From Corinectria fuckeliana (lineage: Eukaryota > Ascomycota > Sordariomycetes > Hypocreales > Nectriaceae), in NCBI GenBank assembly GCA_019137255.1, contig WPDH01000074.1, positions 248,001 to 312,000 on the forward strand: a DNA stretch of 64,000 nt. The letters are read 5' to 3'. Positions 35,816 through 47,375 of the stretch are shown here, one piece after another (within the stretch, counting starts at the first letter, position 1; each line of letters begins with the position of its first letter). Under the pieces are notes generated by a model. That model made no database searches. It saw only the letters and a list, made by a program, of their open reading frames with translations, and was not told where the DNA came from. A program made the translations under genes and the position numbers.

Positions 35816-36428
35816 GCGGGAGGGGGGGGGGGGGCGTAGAGTGGGTCTAGCACCGAACGGGTCGTTTTCCGATTTCTCTCCGAGTCCGATTTCCCCGAAT
35901 TTGCGATTTCAACCGGGGGGGGGGGCGCGTTGCTGCTTTTAAAACGTTTTGCTGAGGGCGTTTAGCCCGCTTGCTGCTTTACGAGAGACATGTCGTCAGT
36001 TTTAAGCCGCGGGGTCAAGGCGGCAACCCGCGCACGGGCCCCATGTCATGACTCAGAAGCGAGGGGCAGTACTGGGACCGAAAGAATGGGATGAGCATTC
36101 TCGTACTACGTTTTTTCGCAAATGTGTGAGGGAACGGTATTCGAAGATGGAGATGATTTGTTTCATTTCATTTACAAACATATAGGGTATCGTTCAAATG
36201 TGGTCGACATCCCGTCAGCATGACCCCGGTCATTGAGAGTTCCCAACCCATAATATACAGTGTGATCCAAGTAGATTCACCCCCAGAACGCCCGCCCGTC
36301 CAGCTCGGTCTCGAGTCTGTCTTCCCATTGCCCAGCGTAATTCAATGCAAAATTGTCCTCGGATTCAGCCGTGCTTTCACTCCTCCCCGGCACTCGAAAC
36401 TCCCAAGATGCCTCTCCCAGACTCTTAT
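35816..36428. other. GST-fusion leader and promoter with G/C homopolymers
   Basis: 613 bp before the GST-fusion ATG and after the Zn2Cys6 stop. Two homopolymers stand out, G13 at 35822-35834 and G11 at 35915-35925. On the transcribed strand of the GST fusion these are C tracts, the nearer one only six bases before the ATG. The rest should be the promoter and the 3' untranslated region of the Zn2Cys6 gene. Confidence 0.6.
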
Positions 36429-39309
36429 TCAGTTGTTCCCCGTGTCCCAGGATGACAGGTCCATCGCATCCATCGGTCCCATATTCATCAAAGCCCTCAA
36501 AACGCCCTCGCCCACCGGTGTCACTCCGGTCTGGCCTTGAATATCGCCCCATCCCTCTGGAATTACAAACGAGCCCTGCTGGTCCGACATTGTTGCTGGC
36601 AAGGTGAATCCATTGGGGTCTGCGAAGAATCCCTGGGTGCTCCCGTCGAGAGCCCCGGGGTTTATCAGATTCTGGTTCGGTGACATTGGGCTTGCTTGGA
36701 ACGAATTGTGCCCTGATCTGTTCATCTGACCTGGAGCCAAATGCATACGTTGATCCGACCCCGTACTCGAGTTCGGCGTTGGCCGACTCGATTGCGCTCC
36801 GTCCGGCGACCCGGACGTTCCTTGGCTCTCTCCGCTGCCCTCCCCAAAGCCGGACAAGGCCCCAGTCGCCGACCCTGTTTTCTCGAACGTAGCCCCGGAA
36901 CTGGGCGTGAGAATAGGTAGTTGCTGATCAGTTGGGATCCATGCTTGTTGGCCAAAGCTGCCAGGATTCGAGTTGTTCAGACCCTGCGAATCGCCAGTTG
37001 GTCCCACAATGTCGGGAGCAGTAGCTGCATTCCCGTCGTCTCCCGCCATCTTCATAAAGTGGCACTCGTTTCGGTATGCCATAATGCCTTGCGCTCCTTC
37101 GGGGTTGTCGCAAACGTGGTGTTTCGATCCTAGAGTCGTATTGTTGAGTCCGGGCTGCGTTGTGTTAGGAACTAGAATAGTCACAGGGTCTGTTTCACTT
37201 ACGCTCTCACTACTGCGTGGGAATGCAGTTTTCAGCTTGGGAATCCGCAACGCAAGTGCCTCCAGATCGACATCCAGCTGAACCAAGAACGACTCAGTCA
37301 GAGGATTCCTTCGCTTCAGGGCGTTCATCGCTGAAAGCAGAAAGCGCAACGAGTCCGCCGTTTGGCTGTCGTCTGGTCGGCTCTTGAGGTACTGCACGAA
37401 CACTCGTGCTGATACGTACAAGCAGAAAGAGATGAACGGGTTGACCTGTATCTGTCAGCAACTGCTACGCATCAGACAAATCGCATGAGTGCTTCTCACA
37501 GTGGAAAGATCCGTGTGGGAAATCATTCGCATTATACTGGCAATCTCGTTGGCAGCGGTGATGCATCGAACCTTGCTCTCCGCGCTGACCGAATTGGGGA
37601 GCTTGTTCTTCTCTGCCTTGAAGATGGCGGCTTGGTGCAGGCAGATGGTCGAGGTATGGATGCTCATGTTAGTAAAGACAATATTGGCGTTGGACAACCC
37701 GGCGGGGAGCTTGAGGTGGGATGGTAGGCAGAGAGAGGTGTTGAGGAGGATGTTATCCATCTGGCGATGACGCTTCCAGAATGGGCCGTTCAGATCGTGG
37801 TCAAGGTCTTCGGCGTCGGGTCGGTGTAAATGGACTAGGTTTCGTCCAAACAGACAAGCCATGAGCACGATGCCGCCATATGAAGACAATTTTGCTGCGC
37901 CTGTCGGGCTTGTGCATTCGCTGAGGGACTGGGTCTGCTCTGGTCGACTCATGTCAAAAGCCTCCTCGGAGGCGGGTAGGTTAGTCATGATGTCACGCTC
38001 ATCAATCGTCATGGGCCAGCCAGTGCCGATGCTGGCATATCGATCTTGGCAAAAGGCCATCCAGAAAGTCCGGCGTCGCTCCTCACGCTCCGTCCAGTCT
38101 TTAGGGGGCGCGAGGCACTGCTTGACGTCCAGCCCTGTGCCGTCCAATCGGTGTAGACCGGTCCTAGGATAATTAGTTTGCCAATGCATAGATATGTAGG
38201 GTTTAAGGGACATACATCTGAGCGAGACGGATGGCGGAGCCAGTGTTGACCCAGGCTCTAGGGAAGTACATCATCTTCATCTCATATGAAGACAGGAGAC
38301 AGTGCGTCTGGCAGTGGGCAACGGAAATCATCTGCTCTCCGTAGCCCTTGATGTAGTCGGCTTCGACGTACTTGCGCGCCCTTCGATAGAACAGGTCCTT
38401 GAGGTCGGCATATTTGTCTGTGATGGTACAAGCCAAGGTCCACATGGCATATCGGAGACAGACGGGTGGTCGTTGATTTGGAGCTCTGTAAATATGAGGT
38501 TAGCATATTAGACGAGGACAGTTGTTCCCAGTTGGGAGAATCGGAATCAACGCACAGGTTCATAGCGGCTAGATATCTATACTTGTGGATCATTGGGATC
38601 GATGGATGAACCTTTTCGAAGTAGATCTGATGAAGCTCGTCGATGGTCTCCTGGGGAGGTAGTGGTTCCTCGAGTCCCAGACCAATCATCTCCCAAGTGA
38701 AGTTGCCGCCGACGTTGTCAATGCCCATGTTCATGCCCATGGTGGCGTTGAAGTTAAAGTCGTCCATAGTCCCGGCCTGGGGTGAATCCCAGCGGTCCAT
38801 GTCGGCATCTCCAGGCATACCAATGGGGGCCGTCGGTATGCTCAGATTGGGGGTAGCTGTGGCCTGAGGACTAGGGCGGGAGGGAAGTGGAATACTCAAT
38901 CCCTTAGGTTGGCTGTTTGCGGGAACAGGATCTTGCGTCTTCAACAAAGTCTCGACTTGCTCTGGAGGACAAGTTTGGTCAGCCGGAGGGGACAGTAGAC
39001 AGCCGATGGAGAGTACTCACTCAATCGGTCCTCGAGGGCCTTGACGTAACCACGCTTGGGGCCGCTCTTCCTTCGCTGTTCGTCGTAGGCGCACGAGTGT
39101 CCCAGGCGAGAGCAGGTACTGCAGCTGGGCCGCATACCATCGCACTTGAGCTTGCGCTTTCGACAGATCATGCAAGCCAACCGCTTGGGCTTCGGGGGGG
39201 CGCTAGAGGTGTCGAGGGCCGGGGGGCCAGCATCGTCGCTGTCCCCGTTTGGACTCCGGGGCCTCTTCTGGCCTGCCGTGCCGGTGCCGTTCTCTGGCGA
39301 GCCCGTCAT
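36429..39309 (-). CDS. Zn2Cys6 fungal transcription factor
   Basis: Exons on the minus strand: 39309-39021, 38961-38556, 38485-38216, 38163-37500, 37445-37203 and 37154-36429, giving 865 residues; introns are 59, 70, 52, 54 and 48 nt. The last intron (GTAAGT to CGCAG, with CCTAAC) is a multiple of three and is the least certain. The binuclear cluster is C46-x2-C-x6-C-x6-C-x2-C-x6-C73. A dimerising helix follows, completed across the first intron as ALEDRL|KQVETLLKTQ. The middle region (HPSIPMIHKYRYLAAMNLAP, then CQDRYASIGTGWPMTIDERD) is a Fungal_trans domain. The C-terminal 230 residues are Ser/Gly/Asn/Pro-rich, as in activation regions. It is a nuclear DNA-binding regulator; its targets are unknown and no pathway genes lie beside it. 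Confidence 0.9.
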
Positions 39310-41803
39310 GGCAACGGTGGCTTTCGCAGGGCCGTGGCAAACGGGGGGTCGAAGTGTCGCAGAGGATATGTGGGGGAGGGGCTCGGCGCGCGAGGGAAGG
39401 GATCGTAAATCAACAAGGCGGTGGTCCGGTGCCAAGCGGTCCGATCCTTCCGGAGGTCGGGACGGGCAGATCGACAAGGTGGTCGGGAGACGGGGGAGGT
39501 CGTTCGAAATCAGGCAGCTGGCGGCGACAGCAGAACATTCGGAGGCCGGCGTAGCGGGAGACGGACACGGGAGGTGGGAAGTAGACGTTCAATAAAAAGA
39601 GGAGTGGCGGAGAGTAAGTAAATGCGACGGCGAGCTAGAATTGGAACTGTAAGTGGGGAGCGAAGAGCAAGACGGATGGGCTGCCGCGATGCGCTGGCTG
39701 CCTGGCGCCCACGTCCGTGAAACCTCCACCCTAGGTAGGTAGGTATGTACCTGCCCGCAAGTACTGTTATCAGTGCGCTAGGGCTCTGTAATTCCTAGGT
39801 TACCTCCACTATGGATGGATCGGTTCCGTAGCGGGCATGGGCCGCCAGTGAGGGACCATGCAGTTCGCAGTACGTACTATGTATAAGTGCATTATTAATC
39901 CGCATCCTTCGAAGACATGTTGGCTCTACGTATTTACCACTTGATTATTAGTAGGGGTGGACACCTCGGTGGTGGTGTCCATTCACCCGCACGCGCTACT
40001 GGTACCTAATAGTTCCATCCAAGTTTGTCCTTTTTGTGGCTTCCATCGTCCCCAACAACAATGTACTTTTTATCAACGCTCCTCAGAAGAATCAATGAGA
40101 CGGAAGTTTCATTCCTGAACATATGTATGTACAACAGTCCCATAGACTTCCCATCTGCAACCACTTCCGAGTTACGCGTATTCGTACGTCGTACACTACC
40201 CTATGCTTTTAAGCGCATGCCGCTACCCATGCATTCAGATCCCAGACTTGACACTGCGCGGGCGGCCGCCCCGGTCGAGACACCGTGCGGCTCCCATGGG
40301 CAGATGACGACAACGGCTGGAGCTCAGGTACCTACAACCTACATAGTACCTAGGTAGGCTTCTCGCCTGGAGATTACTTAACAGGTACAATGCAGTCCAC
40401 TTGTAAAGCTCCTTTATTGGACAATGCTCAACTCGTGTTTATATGGATTTTCCATAGACACAGGTCCTTGATGGCCAAGACCTGGCCCGCGACACGCCGG
40501 ATGACACGACGGCGTCTCTCGGAACGCAAGCGACAGGGGTACGGCTTTCAAAGATGCACAGCCGCAACCGAAACAGGGAAGCTAATGCTAGGCCGTTAGT
40601 TCGGGTGCAGATCCTCCATGATACCTAAGTAGACTGACTATCTGTGCAGCATCTCAGGAGGAAGAGCACCCTGTCACGTATTCGTAGGTATGCAATATTA
40701 ATCACCATCTCAGCATCTTGGTTTTTAGCTATGATCAAGACCCCACACGAAGCAGTCGGTACCGACAAACCCTTCACCACGTGCCGTTAAAGAGTGGAGG
40801 GAACTTACCCGGCACCTCGCGTGGATCCGCCCATAGCCCTTCATCTTCAGCCCTACTGCACCAAGTCTCTTGTTTCGCAAGCTGCATTACCCTGCGGATT
40901 CCCAAAACGCCTCCCACAACTAGCTGCGAGACCCTAGACCCAAACCAAGGAGTCTCATGTCAACGAAGCATCGTCATACCGACTTTTACCCCAACCTCTT
41001 ATCAACAACTACCAAACTCTTCCTCTCTAGACTAAGCCTTTGGCGCTTACCCGTTCCGGCAATACCACTTTGGTTGCCACCTGACACTTTGCATCAACCA
41101 TAAGAAGTAATCACTGCGCAGATGATACTGGCCCTTTAACGTTCCTCGATATGCCACAACGCCCTTACGGTGCTCATGGGCTGGGCAGGGCCACAACGAA
41201 GGACCAGGAAACTTGGAGTATCCGTTCTGACGTTAAACTCTCCAGGTGTACGAATACTCCTCGTCGATCCTGCAAACAAATTGATAATTAACGGCCCGAG
41301 ACCCCTCAAACAACTCATTTCTTCTAGGCAACCTTTTCCTCCAACTAAACGTCCTTCGTCATTTAACGAAGTGATCGCTTACGGCGCGCGTACGCAATCC
41401 TGTGGCGACTCCATCTGCTCGTACTTCGTATATCTCGGGTTGGTACGTACAAGTAGACGTCCATTTCTGAGTCAAGTCGGTCCCTGTCCCCACCCAACTC
41501 CAAGTCGGTATCGCGTCCTCCCGTCTGACACCAATCACTTCGGCCGTTACTACTCATAGAACGCTTAGGTGTCAACTCGATACTACCCTTCCTCTCCAAG
41601 GCGAGATGGACCTGGTTGGCTTCAATTTCCACAGGGTTATTTCAACATGACCGCCAATGAGACCGTTTAGACACCTCGAAATACACCCCCACTCGTGTTA
41701 AGCTAACTAGACAGTACATGCTGTGCGTGCCTTGAACGGAACCGATCGGATTGAGGGTGTAGCATCCCGTGATATCCCCCACCCCTTGAAGCCAGGTTTC
41801 GCT
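39310..41803. other. Zn2Cys6 upstream region and intergenic sequence
   Basis: 2.5 kb holding the promoter and leader of the Zn2Cys6 gene and the 3' untranslated region of tex1. No gene recognised. Clusters of TACCTAGGTAGG-like sequence occur near 39729-39752 and 40347-40358. The part from about 40000 to 41700 appears less GC-rich than its neighbours. Confidence 0.55.
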
Positions 41804-43148
41804 CTATTTCCTGTCCACGTCCACCCCCACAATCCGAAGGACCCCCAAATCACTGTAGGCAAGACAGTATCGCGTGGGCGCCCAAGCCACTACCGGGCAC
41901 GAGCCCGCCGTCTTGAATGTGTGCACATGCTCTCCGGTCTCGGCATGGGATATCTCAAGGCCAGATCCTACAAAGGGGGCAAGGACAGTTGATTAGCAGG
42001 GAACGCAATATGGGGACGTAATATGAAGAATGTGTGGGAGAGGAGGGCCGCTTACCTTCGTCACTTCCTCCAACGACGTAGCTACCGTCGAACGTGAAGC
42101 CTGTGAAGATTGGATCAGCGAACTGCTTTATGCAAGTTATTTTGTGGCATTGTACGCACTGAGACTCTTGACTGGCCCGACCATCCTGGTAATCGTTCTC
42201 GGGCAGATCCAATCTGTTGTGTCCCACAGCGAAATGACGGAGTCTGAGCCTCCCGTGGCCAGATACCGTCCAGTGGGTTGCAGCTCCGCCGTCAGACACG
42301 ACGATGTGTGGCCGTTCAGCTCGAATTCCCTGGATTTGCCCCCGTAGTCTGTATGCAGAACAGGCTCGAAATCCGGATACGACAGGATCCGGATGCGACC
42401 TTCCGCCGTGGTCACGAAGATCTTGTTGCCGCTCCAGCAGAATGCAATCTGGTTCGTCTGCGTGGACTGCTGGCGAGAGCTGATGGGCGTCGACTGGGTT
42501 GGCGATAGCACATAGATCATGTCGGCCTTGCGGCGGAACGAATCAGCATGTTCCGTTTGCTCTCGGGTCACATTTACTGACCTTGTTCCCTACCAAGAGT
42601 GTCTGCCCGTCCGGTGCCCAAACGAGGGTGAAGGCGTCCCCGAGGCCTTTGACCTCGTTGAAGCAGGCCTTTGTGCGCACATCCCAGAACTTGACCACTC
42701 CGTCGCTGCTCACACTGCACAGCTCTGCATCCTTGGTGGGGTTGAAAGCAACCTTTTCGATGGAGGCTGTGTGGCCCTTGAGCTCTGTTGAAAACTTGAT
42801 GTGAGGCTTCTCGGGGTTCCCTGGGTAGCAAACTTCAGTCTCACGTCTCAGGGCCTTGGCAGATCTAAACCAACTCACAGACTCTGAGGACTCTTTCTGA
42901 TGATCCTGTCGCGACTAGAGACCCCAAAGGGTTCCAAGCGATTGTGCGAAGACTGTCATGGTTTCGTTAGCTAAGGATGTCGCCCGAACGAGAAGAGGCC
43001 ACCGCCGTAGCGTCTTGTCTACCGACCTGTTGGGGTTGGCGCCCCTCGAGCCATTGGGGTCGCTGTACGGCTGGCTTCGGAGGTTTCCAAAATAGCTAGA
43101 GAAATCGCCTTTGGGTAGGCTTTGCCTGGCACGTAGGTACGGTGCCAT
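41804..43148 (-). CDS. tex1: THO complex subunit 3 (Tex1), WD40 protein
   Basis: Six exons on the minus strand: 43148-43027, 42952-42879, 42820-42582, 42526-42160, 42100-42056 and 41967-41804, giving 336 residues; introns are 74, 58, 55, 59 and 88 nt. Several are so short and phase-shifted that no single frame shows the protein. Rebuilt junctions give family sequence: NPN|SLRTIAWNPLGSLVATGS, SERVLRV|WNPEKPH, LLVGNK|ADMIYVLSP and KSLS|FTFDGSYVVGGSDEG. WD40 blades follow one another, for example VVKFWDVRTKACFNEVKG and YLATGGSDSVISLWDTTDW. The end reads AWAPTRYCLAYSDLGVLRIV. THO couples transcription elongation to mRNP assembly and export in the nucleus. Length fits THOC3/Tex1 (about 330-350). 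Confidence 0.9.
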
Positions 43149-44293
43149 CCGAGCGGACTGAATCAACCACTGCCGGTTAAGATGGATCACTCCTCTGTAA
43201 ACCACAACTTCCACGGCAACTGTGAGACCACGACCGCTACGCCCAGCTATGGTGGTGTTCACGTGCTAGTACTTACTTGGTATCTGCGGCATAGACGTAC
43301 GTGTAACTGGCTGCAAGAGTCTTATTAGATGCCACCGAGGTAGAGCGGTTGTTCGTCGAAGCCGGAGCACGATGGATGACTGATGGTCCTAGTGGTTGGA
43401 CTCGGGAAACAAAGAGTCACAAGTACTAGCTTAGTCGCACATGTCTGGCCTCTAAAAACGGCCGAACCCCACTTAGCGCTACCATAACAAGAAGCGAGCG
43501 CGTTAATTTTTGCACCACGTATGTGCGCAATTCGCCGTCTCCCACGGCAACATGCCAAACAAAACAGACAGCTGACAACGAACTTCAACAATCCGTAGCG
43601 TTATGAGTCGGCGAACCGAGACTCGGCATCAGGACACTCGCAAGCGGGAAGCATCAATTGTGAAATCCGTGAATTGAAAATGTTCATTCCTGCCCCTTGG
43701 CCCTCCCGTAGCCGATCATGGTATATGTACAATTTTCTATCACGGCCTGAACCCAAGACCTCAGTCAAGATGCACAAGGGCCGCGTCGAGATCCCAGGCC
43801 GAACGATTATGAATCCACTATTAGACCACCAGATTCGAAGCACAGCTTCGATCAGCCCAAGGCTGGTGGTTTGCGGCTATCCATTACTTCCGACCATGCC
43901 TGAGAAGGGACCTGCGATGCCAACTCCAACCTGCCAAACCAAGCCCAAATCTCTTCCTTCGCCAGTGACTCCGTGCGCCCTGTATGAGACGAAAAGCATG
44001 TTCGGAAAATGCAGAGTAACCAGACAAAATAGCAGGCGCAGAATGTCCCTCATGTGAACAGTCCCGAAAGTGGATCGAGGCAAAGGCGATAGTGTTCCGC
44101 AGGGTGTGCTCGCCCCTTATTGACGACTGCGGAAGATTCATGGAAACCCAATAGAACGGACGGAGTCGAGCATCGTTGCTGTATTAATGTCGTAAAGCAG
44201 GGTGCAATCAATCCAACCGCCACCCAATTGTATCCTGTTCTGTTGAGAATGATGCTCGATGAGATGCCCGCAGCAACGGACGCGTGGAGACGT
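43149..44293. other. Intergenic region between tex1 start and cyclin stop
   Basis: 1.1 kb holding the promoter and leader of tex1 and the 3' untranslated region of the cyclin gene. A 127-codon plus-strand frame (43674-44057) and several minus-strand frames lack family resemblance or splice logic, so I do not call a gene. Confidence 0.55.
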
Positions 44294-45918
44294 TCATGAT
44301 ATTTGATCAAGGGTCAGCTTTGTGTCGGTGATACCGAAGAGAGGGGCGTTCGCCTTGGCCCACTGGCGAGCGAGGAATGAAGCTATGAAAACATGTTAGC
44401 GAGTTGTGAAACCATTTAGAGATAATGCAACGTACCCTTTAGGAACTTCTTGCTAGCATACTTCTTGAAGAAGGCTTCGTGGACGACAGGACGGGCCAGA
44501 TAGTCAACCATGAGTTTGACAACAGGCTCAACCTCCTCTTCAGAGAAACCAGAGTAGTATGTGAGAGTCTCGTCCTGGTCTCAAGTCAGTTTTCCATCGT
44601 CAATACGGTCAGGCCTATAAACGTACCCATTCACCACGGTCAAGCATAAGACGCGACAGGTACATGGCGCCTGCAGCAACGTGACTGGGCCGGTATGCCA
44701 TGAATCGGTGGTCGAGCAGGCTGATCTCCATCAGGTACTTGCCGATAGTGCGAGACTGAATGTCATAGTTGTCTGCCTTGGAGACTCGGCGAAGGAAGTT
44801 CATTGGGTTGGGGTAGCTCAAGTCGTAGTCGAGGGTAGTCAGGAGAAATCGCTCAGCGCTCAGGATCTCAGCCTCAGTAAAGCCGTCGTCGGCAATGCGC
44901 TTGAAGTTCTCGACGTGAGGAGACAGAACCTCCTCATACTTGGAGGCGATGAACATGGCGGTGATGCCAACAAGTTGCAGACGGTCAAGCTGGACGACCT
45001 TCTCGGAAAGGAAGCGGTCTATGATGTTGACGGCCAAGAAAAGAGTCTCGGGAAGCAGATGGAATCGGGTGTGGACCTCGATGAGCCAGTCGACGAGAAT
45101 ACCACGCGTCTTCCACTCGAGGTCGTCCTGGTGGGACATGTACTGAGGGTTGGGGATAGACTTGACCTCAAGGTCGTGGAGGTATTCGAAAATTTCGTTC
45201 GCATACTCGGCAACCATGAGGGGGTCATCGAGGTCCTCGCTGTCACGGTCCTCGACACCGGGAGGGTACCCGGTGGCAGTAGTGGGCGCGGCCTGGACTT
45301 CAGGCTCGACAGACTCGGGCTTTGCAACAATCTCCGCCTTGGGCTTGGAGCGGACGCGATCCTCACCCTCCAATGTGCGTGGCTCCTTGCGAGGGGGCTC
45401 GTTTTCGTCTGTCGTGGTCTGCTCCTTGGTACCGTTTGAGGTCTTTCGCTTTGCAGCACCGAGGGAACCGGGGCCTGATTTGGCTCGCTTGTCCTCAGGC
45501 TTCTTGTTCGTGTCCTTGACGCCCAGAGCTCTGCTGGCGGCGCGCGACGTGCTCTTCTGAATGCCGGTAGGCTGAGCAGCCTTGGAGACTAGTCCCACCT
45601 TGCCACCCTTCTTTCCCTCAACGCCATCCGTCTTCCCCACGTTGCTGACATCGCCCAATGCGGCGCGTTTTCGCTGAGCAGCGGCAGTTGTGCTGTTCGT
45701 CGCCGCCTTCTTCGTCTGCAGGGCGCCTTTGGAAGGCATGGCTAGCTCGTCAACGTGGAGAGCGGCAGCTTTGGCTCGAGTCATACGCGTCGTTCCGCTG
45801 TTCTCGTCGTTCTCGTTGGAGACAAGACGTGTGCGGGCAGGTCGGCCCTATGAATTGTGTTAGACGAAGGCGAAAGCAGCGTGTAGAGATCGCGTCGCAA
45901 GCAACTTACAGGAGGCAT
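44294..45918 (-). CDS. B-type mitotic cyclin
   Basis: Exons on the minus strand: 45918-45910, 45847-44627, 44574-44436 and 44382-44294, giving 485 residues; introns are 62, 52 and 53 nt. The first coding exon is only nine bases (Met-Pro-Pro). Two RxxLxxxxN destruction boxes are present, RTRLVSNEN at 8-16 and RAALGDVSN at 64-72; the second is the classical form. A Lys/Ser-rich linker follows, then the cyclin box (WKTRGILVDWLIEVHTRFHL, then FLAVNIIDRFLSEK) and the C-terminal cyclin fold, completed in exons 3 and 4 (YLARPVVHEAFFKKYASKKF, then SFLARQWAKANAPLFG). It activates Cdk1 for mitotic entry in the nucleus and is destroyed through the APC. It corresponds to the NIME/Cdc13/Clb group. A start at the downstream MTRAK would lose the first destruction box. 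Confidence 0.93.
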
Positions 45919-47375
45919 GTTGAAAGTCTAGTGTTGTTGACTAGTTCGAATATTACCAGAGGCTGTGCTGTGAGGAGTCAGTCGACGCGTCGAGAGCCAA
46001 GTTCATGAGAGTATCAAGGTCGAGGGGATGAAGGTGTAAAGAAGAGTAGCTGGCAGGCCACCGAGACATTCGAATCAGAAATAGGAATTGGGTTACTGAC
46101 CTCTGGTTCAAGGATAGATGAATGGCCGACACAACACCGCGGATGGAATGCTGTGCAGGGGCAGACGGTGTGAAGACTGACTGATGTGTTAGAGGGAGTG
46201 TGCCAGCACAGGAGAGGAGTGGCCAAGGAAGTAAAAGAGAATGAGGAGGTTGAGGACAATGGGAAGTACCAGGCGGAGGCGAGGTGTTTATGTTGAAGGA
46301 TATGGTCGTGAGGGCGATGGAAGTGTTTTGAGGAGCGGAGCAGGGAAGGGACGTGGAGTGGACCAGGCGCGGCTGGGTACGTACCTTTTGGCGTCGCGCG
46401 GCGGCTCGCGAGGACGGTTGCTACGTCAGGATCCAGTCGTGATGTCCCACCTCACTGCAGTGGATTGGACGCTGGCGAAAGGGAGACGTGACAGGGCTCT
46501 GCGGGACGTGTAGAGAAACGCGAGTTGGATGCCGGCAGCGAGAGAGAAAAAGAGGGTAGAAGGTGGCTGGTGAGGACAGACAGGCGGCGCTGGGCACAGC
46601 AAGCGAACAAGTGAGGCGGTGATGGCGAAGAGGTATGGACTCGCGGAGAACAATGACAGACAACAGGAATGGGTAGACCGAGTTGAAGGGATCAACAGAG
46701 GAAGGTGAAGGTTGCTTCGCCAGGTCTCGAACTAAATGTGGTGGAGGGGCGGCTGGGTGATGAGGAGTGGATGTGGATGGGCCCAAACGCGAGAGTCGAC
46801 CTGATCTGGAGAGGCCGAGTTGGACGGGAGTGGCGCGAAGGGAAAATTCAGTACGTACCGCTGCAAAGCTCCACCGTCAACAGTGGCAACCGCGGGGCAA
46901 CGCTCCTTCCATTGGCCCAGCCCTCGAGAGTTTGGGTGCGCGAGCAGCACAGGCCATGTGGCTCGTCGCGCTCAAAACGGAGCCATCAGCCACACTTACT
47001 TCCCCACCGAAACGCGCCAGGCCTGTGGCGGTGCGACCCGGGCCGGCTGGCGGAAAAGGGTTAACCAAGCTCCGAAGAAATTTCGGTGGATGCCAGTGTC
47101 GGACGACGTCGGCATCAAATACGACGATTGGTGAGCGCCGACGACTGCCAGCGCCCGTGACGACTGTGAGTGCCGTTGACATCACTTCAACGCTGCTCAG
47201 AGGGATATTGGCTATTCTGGGGAACTTTTATCAGCCAATGCCTATCAGCTGACCACCGAACAAGCTCCAATATCACCAACAGCTCCTCTCGCAACCAAGC
47301 GAAAATCGACCCGTCGCCCACATTCGGGCTTGAACTACGATCATCACAAATTCCTCTATATAACTGGACCCGACA
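45919..47375. promoter_or_regulatory. Divergent promoter region, cyclin B and mitochondrial uL2
   Basis: 1.46 kb between two divergent ATG codons. The cyclin side is strongly C/T-rich on the minus strand up to about 46790 and may be a long leader. An ACGCGT hexamer is listed separately. No other gene seen. Confidence 0.55.
45985..45990. promoter_or_regulatory. ACGCGT, candidate MCB cell-cycle element
   Basis: An ACGCGT palindrome lies 67 bases upstream of the cyclin ATG. MBF-type factors bind this core upstream of G1/S genes in yeasts. For a mitotic cyclin the fit is loose, and it may sit in the leader rather than the promoter. Confidence 0.25.

Noticed and set aside
42821..42832. Alternative upstream acceptor for tex1 intron 2 (GAAG at 42833)
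   Set aside because: It also keeps the frame but adds Phe-Cys-Tyr-Pro and breaks the conserved R-V-W-N-P-E-K sequence restored by the CCCAG acceptor.
43674..44057. 127-codon plus-strand frame between tex1 and the cyclin
   Set aside because: Composition is not protein-like, a run of antisense frames is equally long, and no splice partners or family residues are seen.
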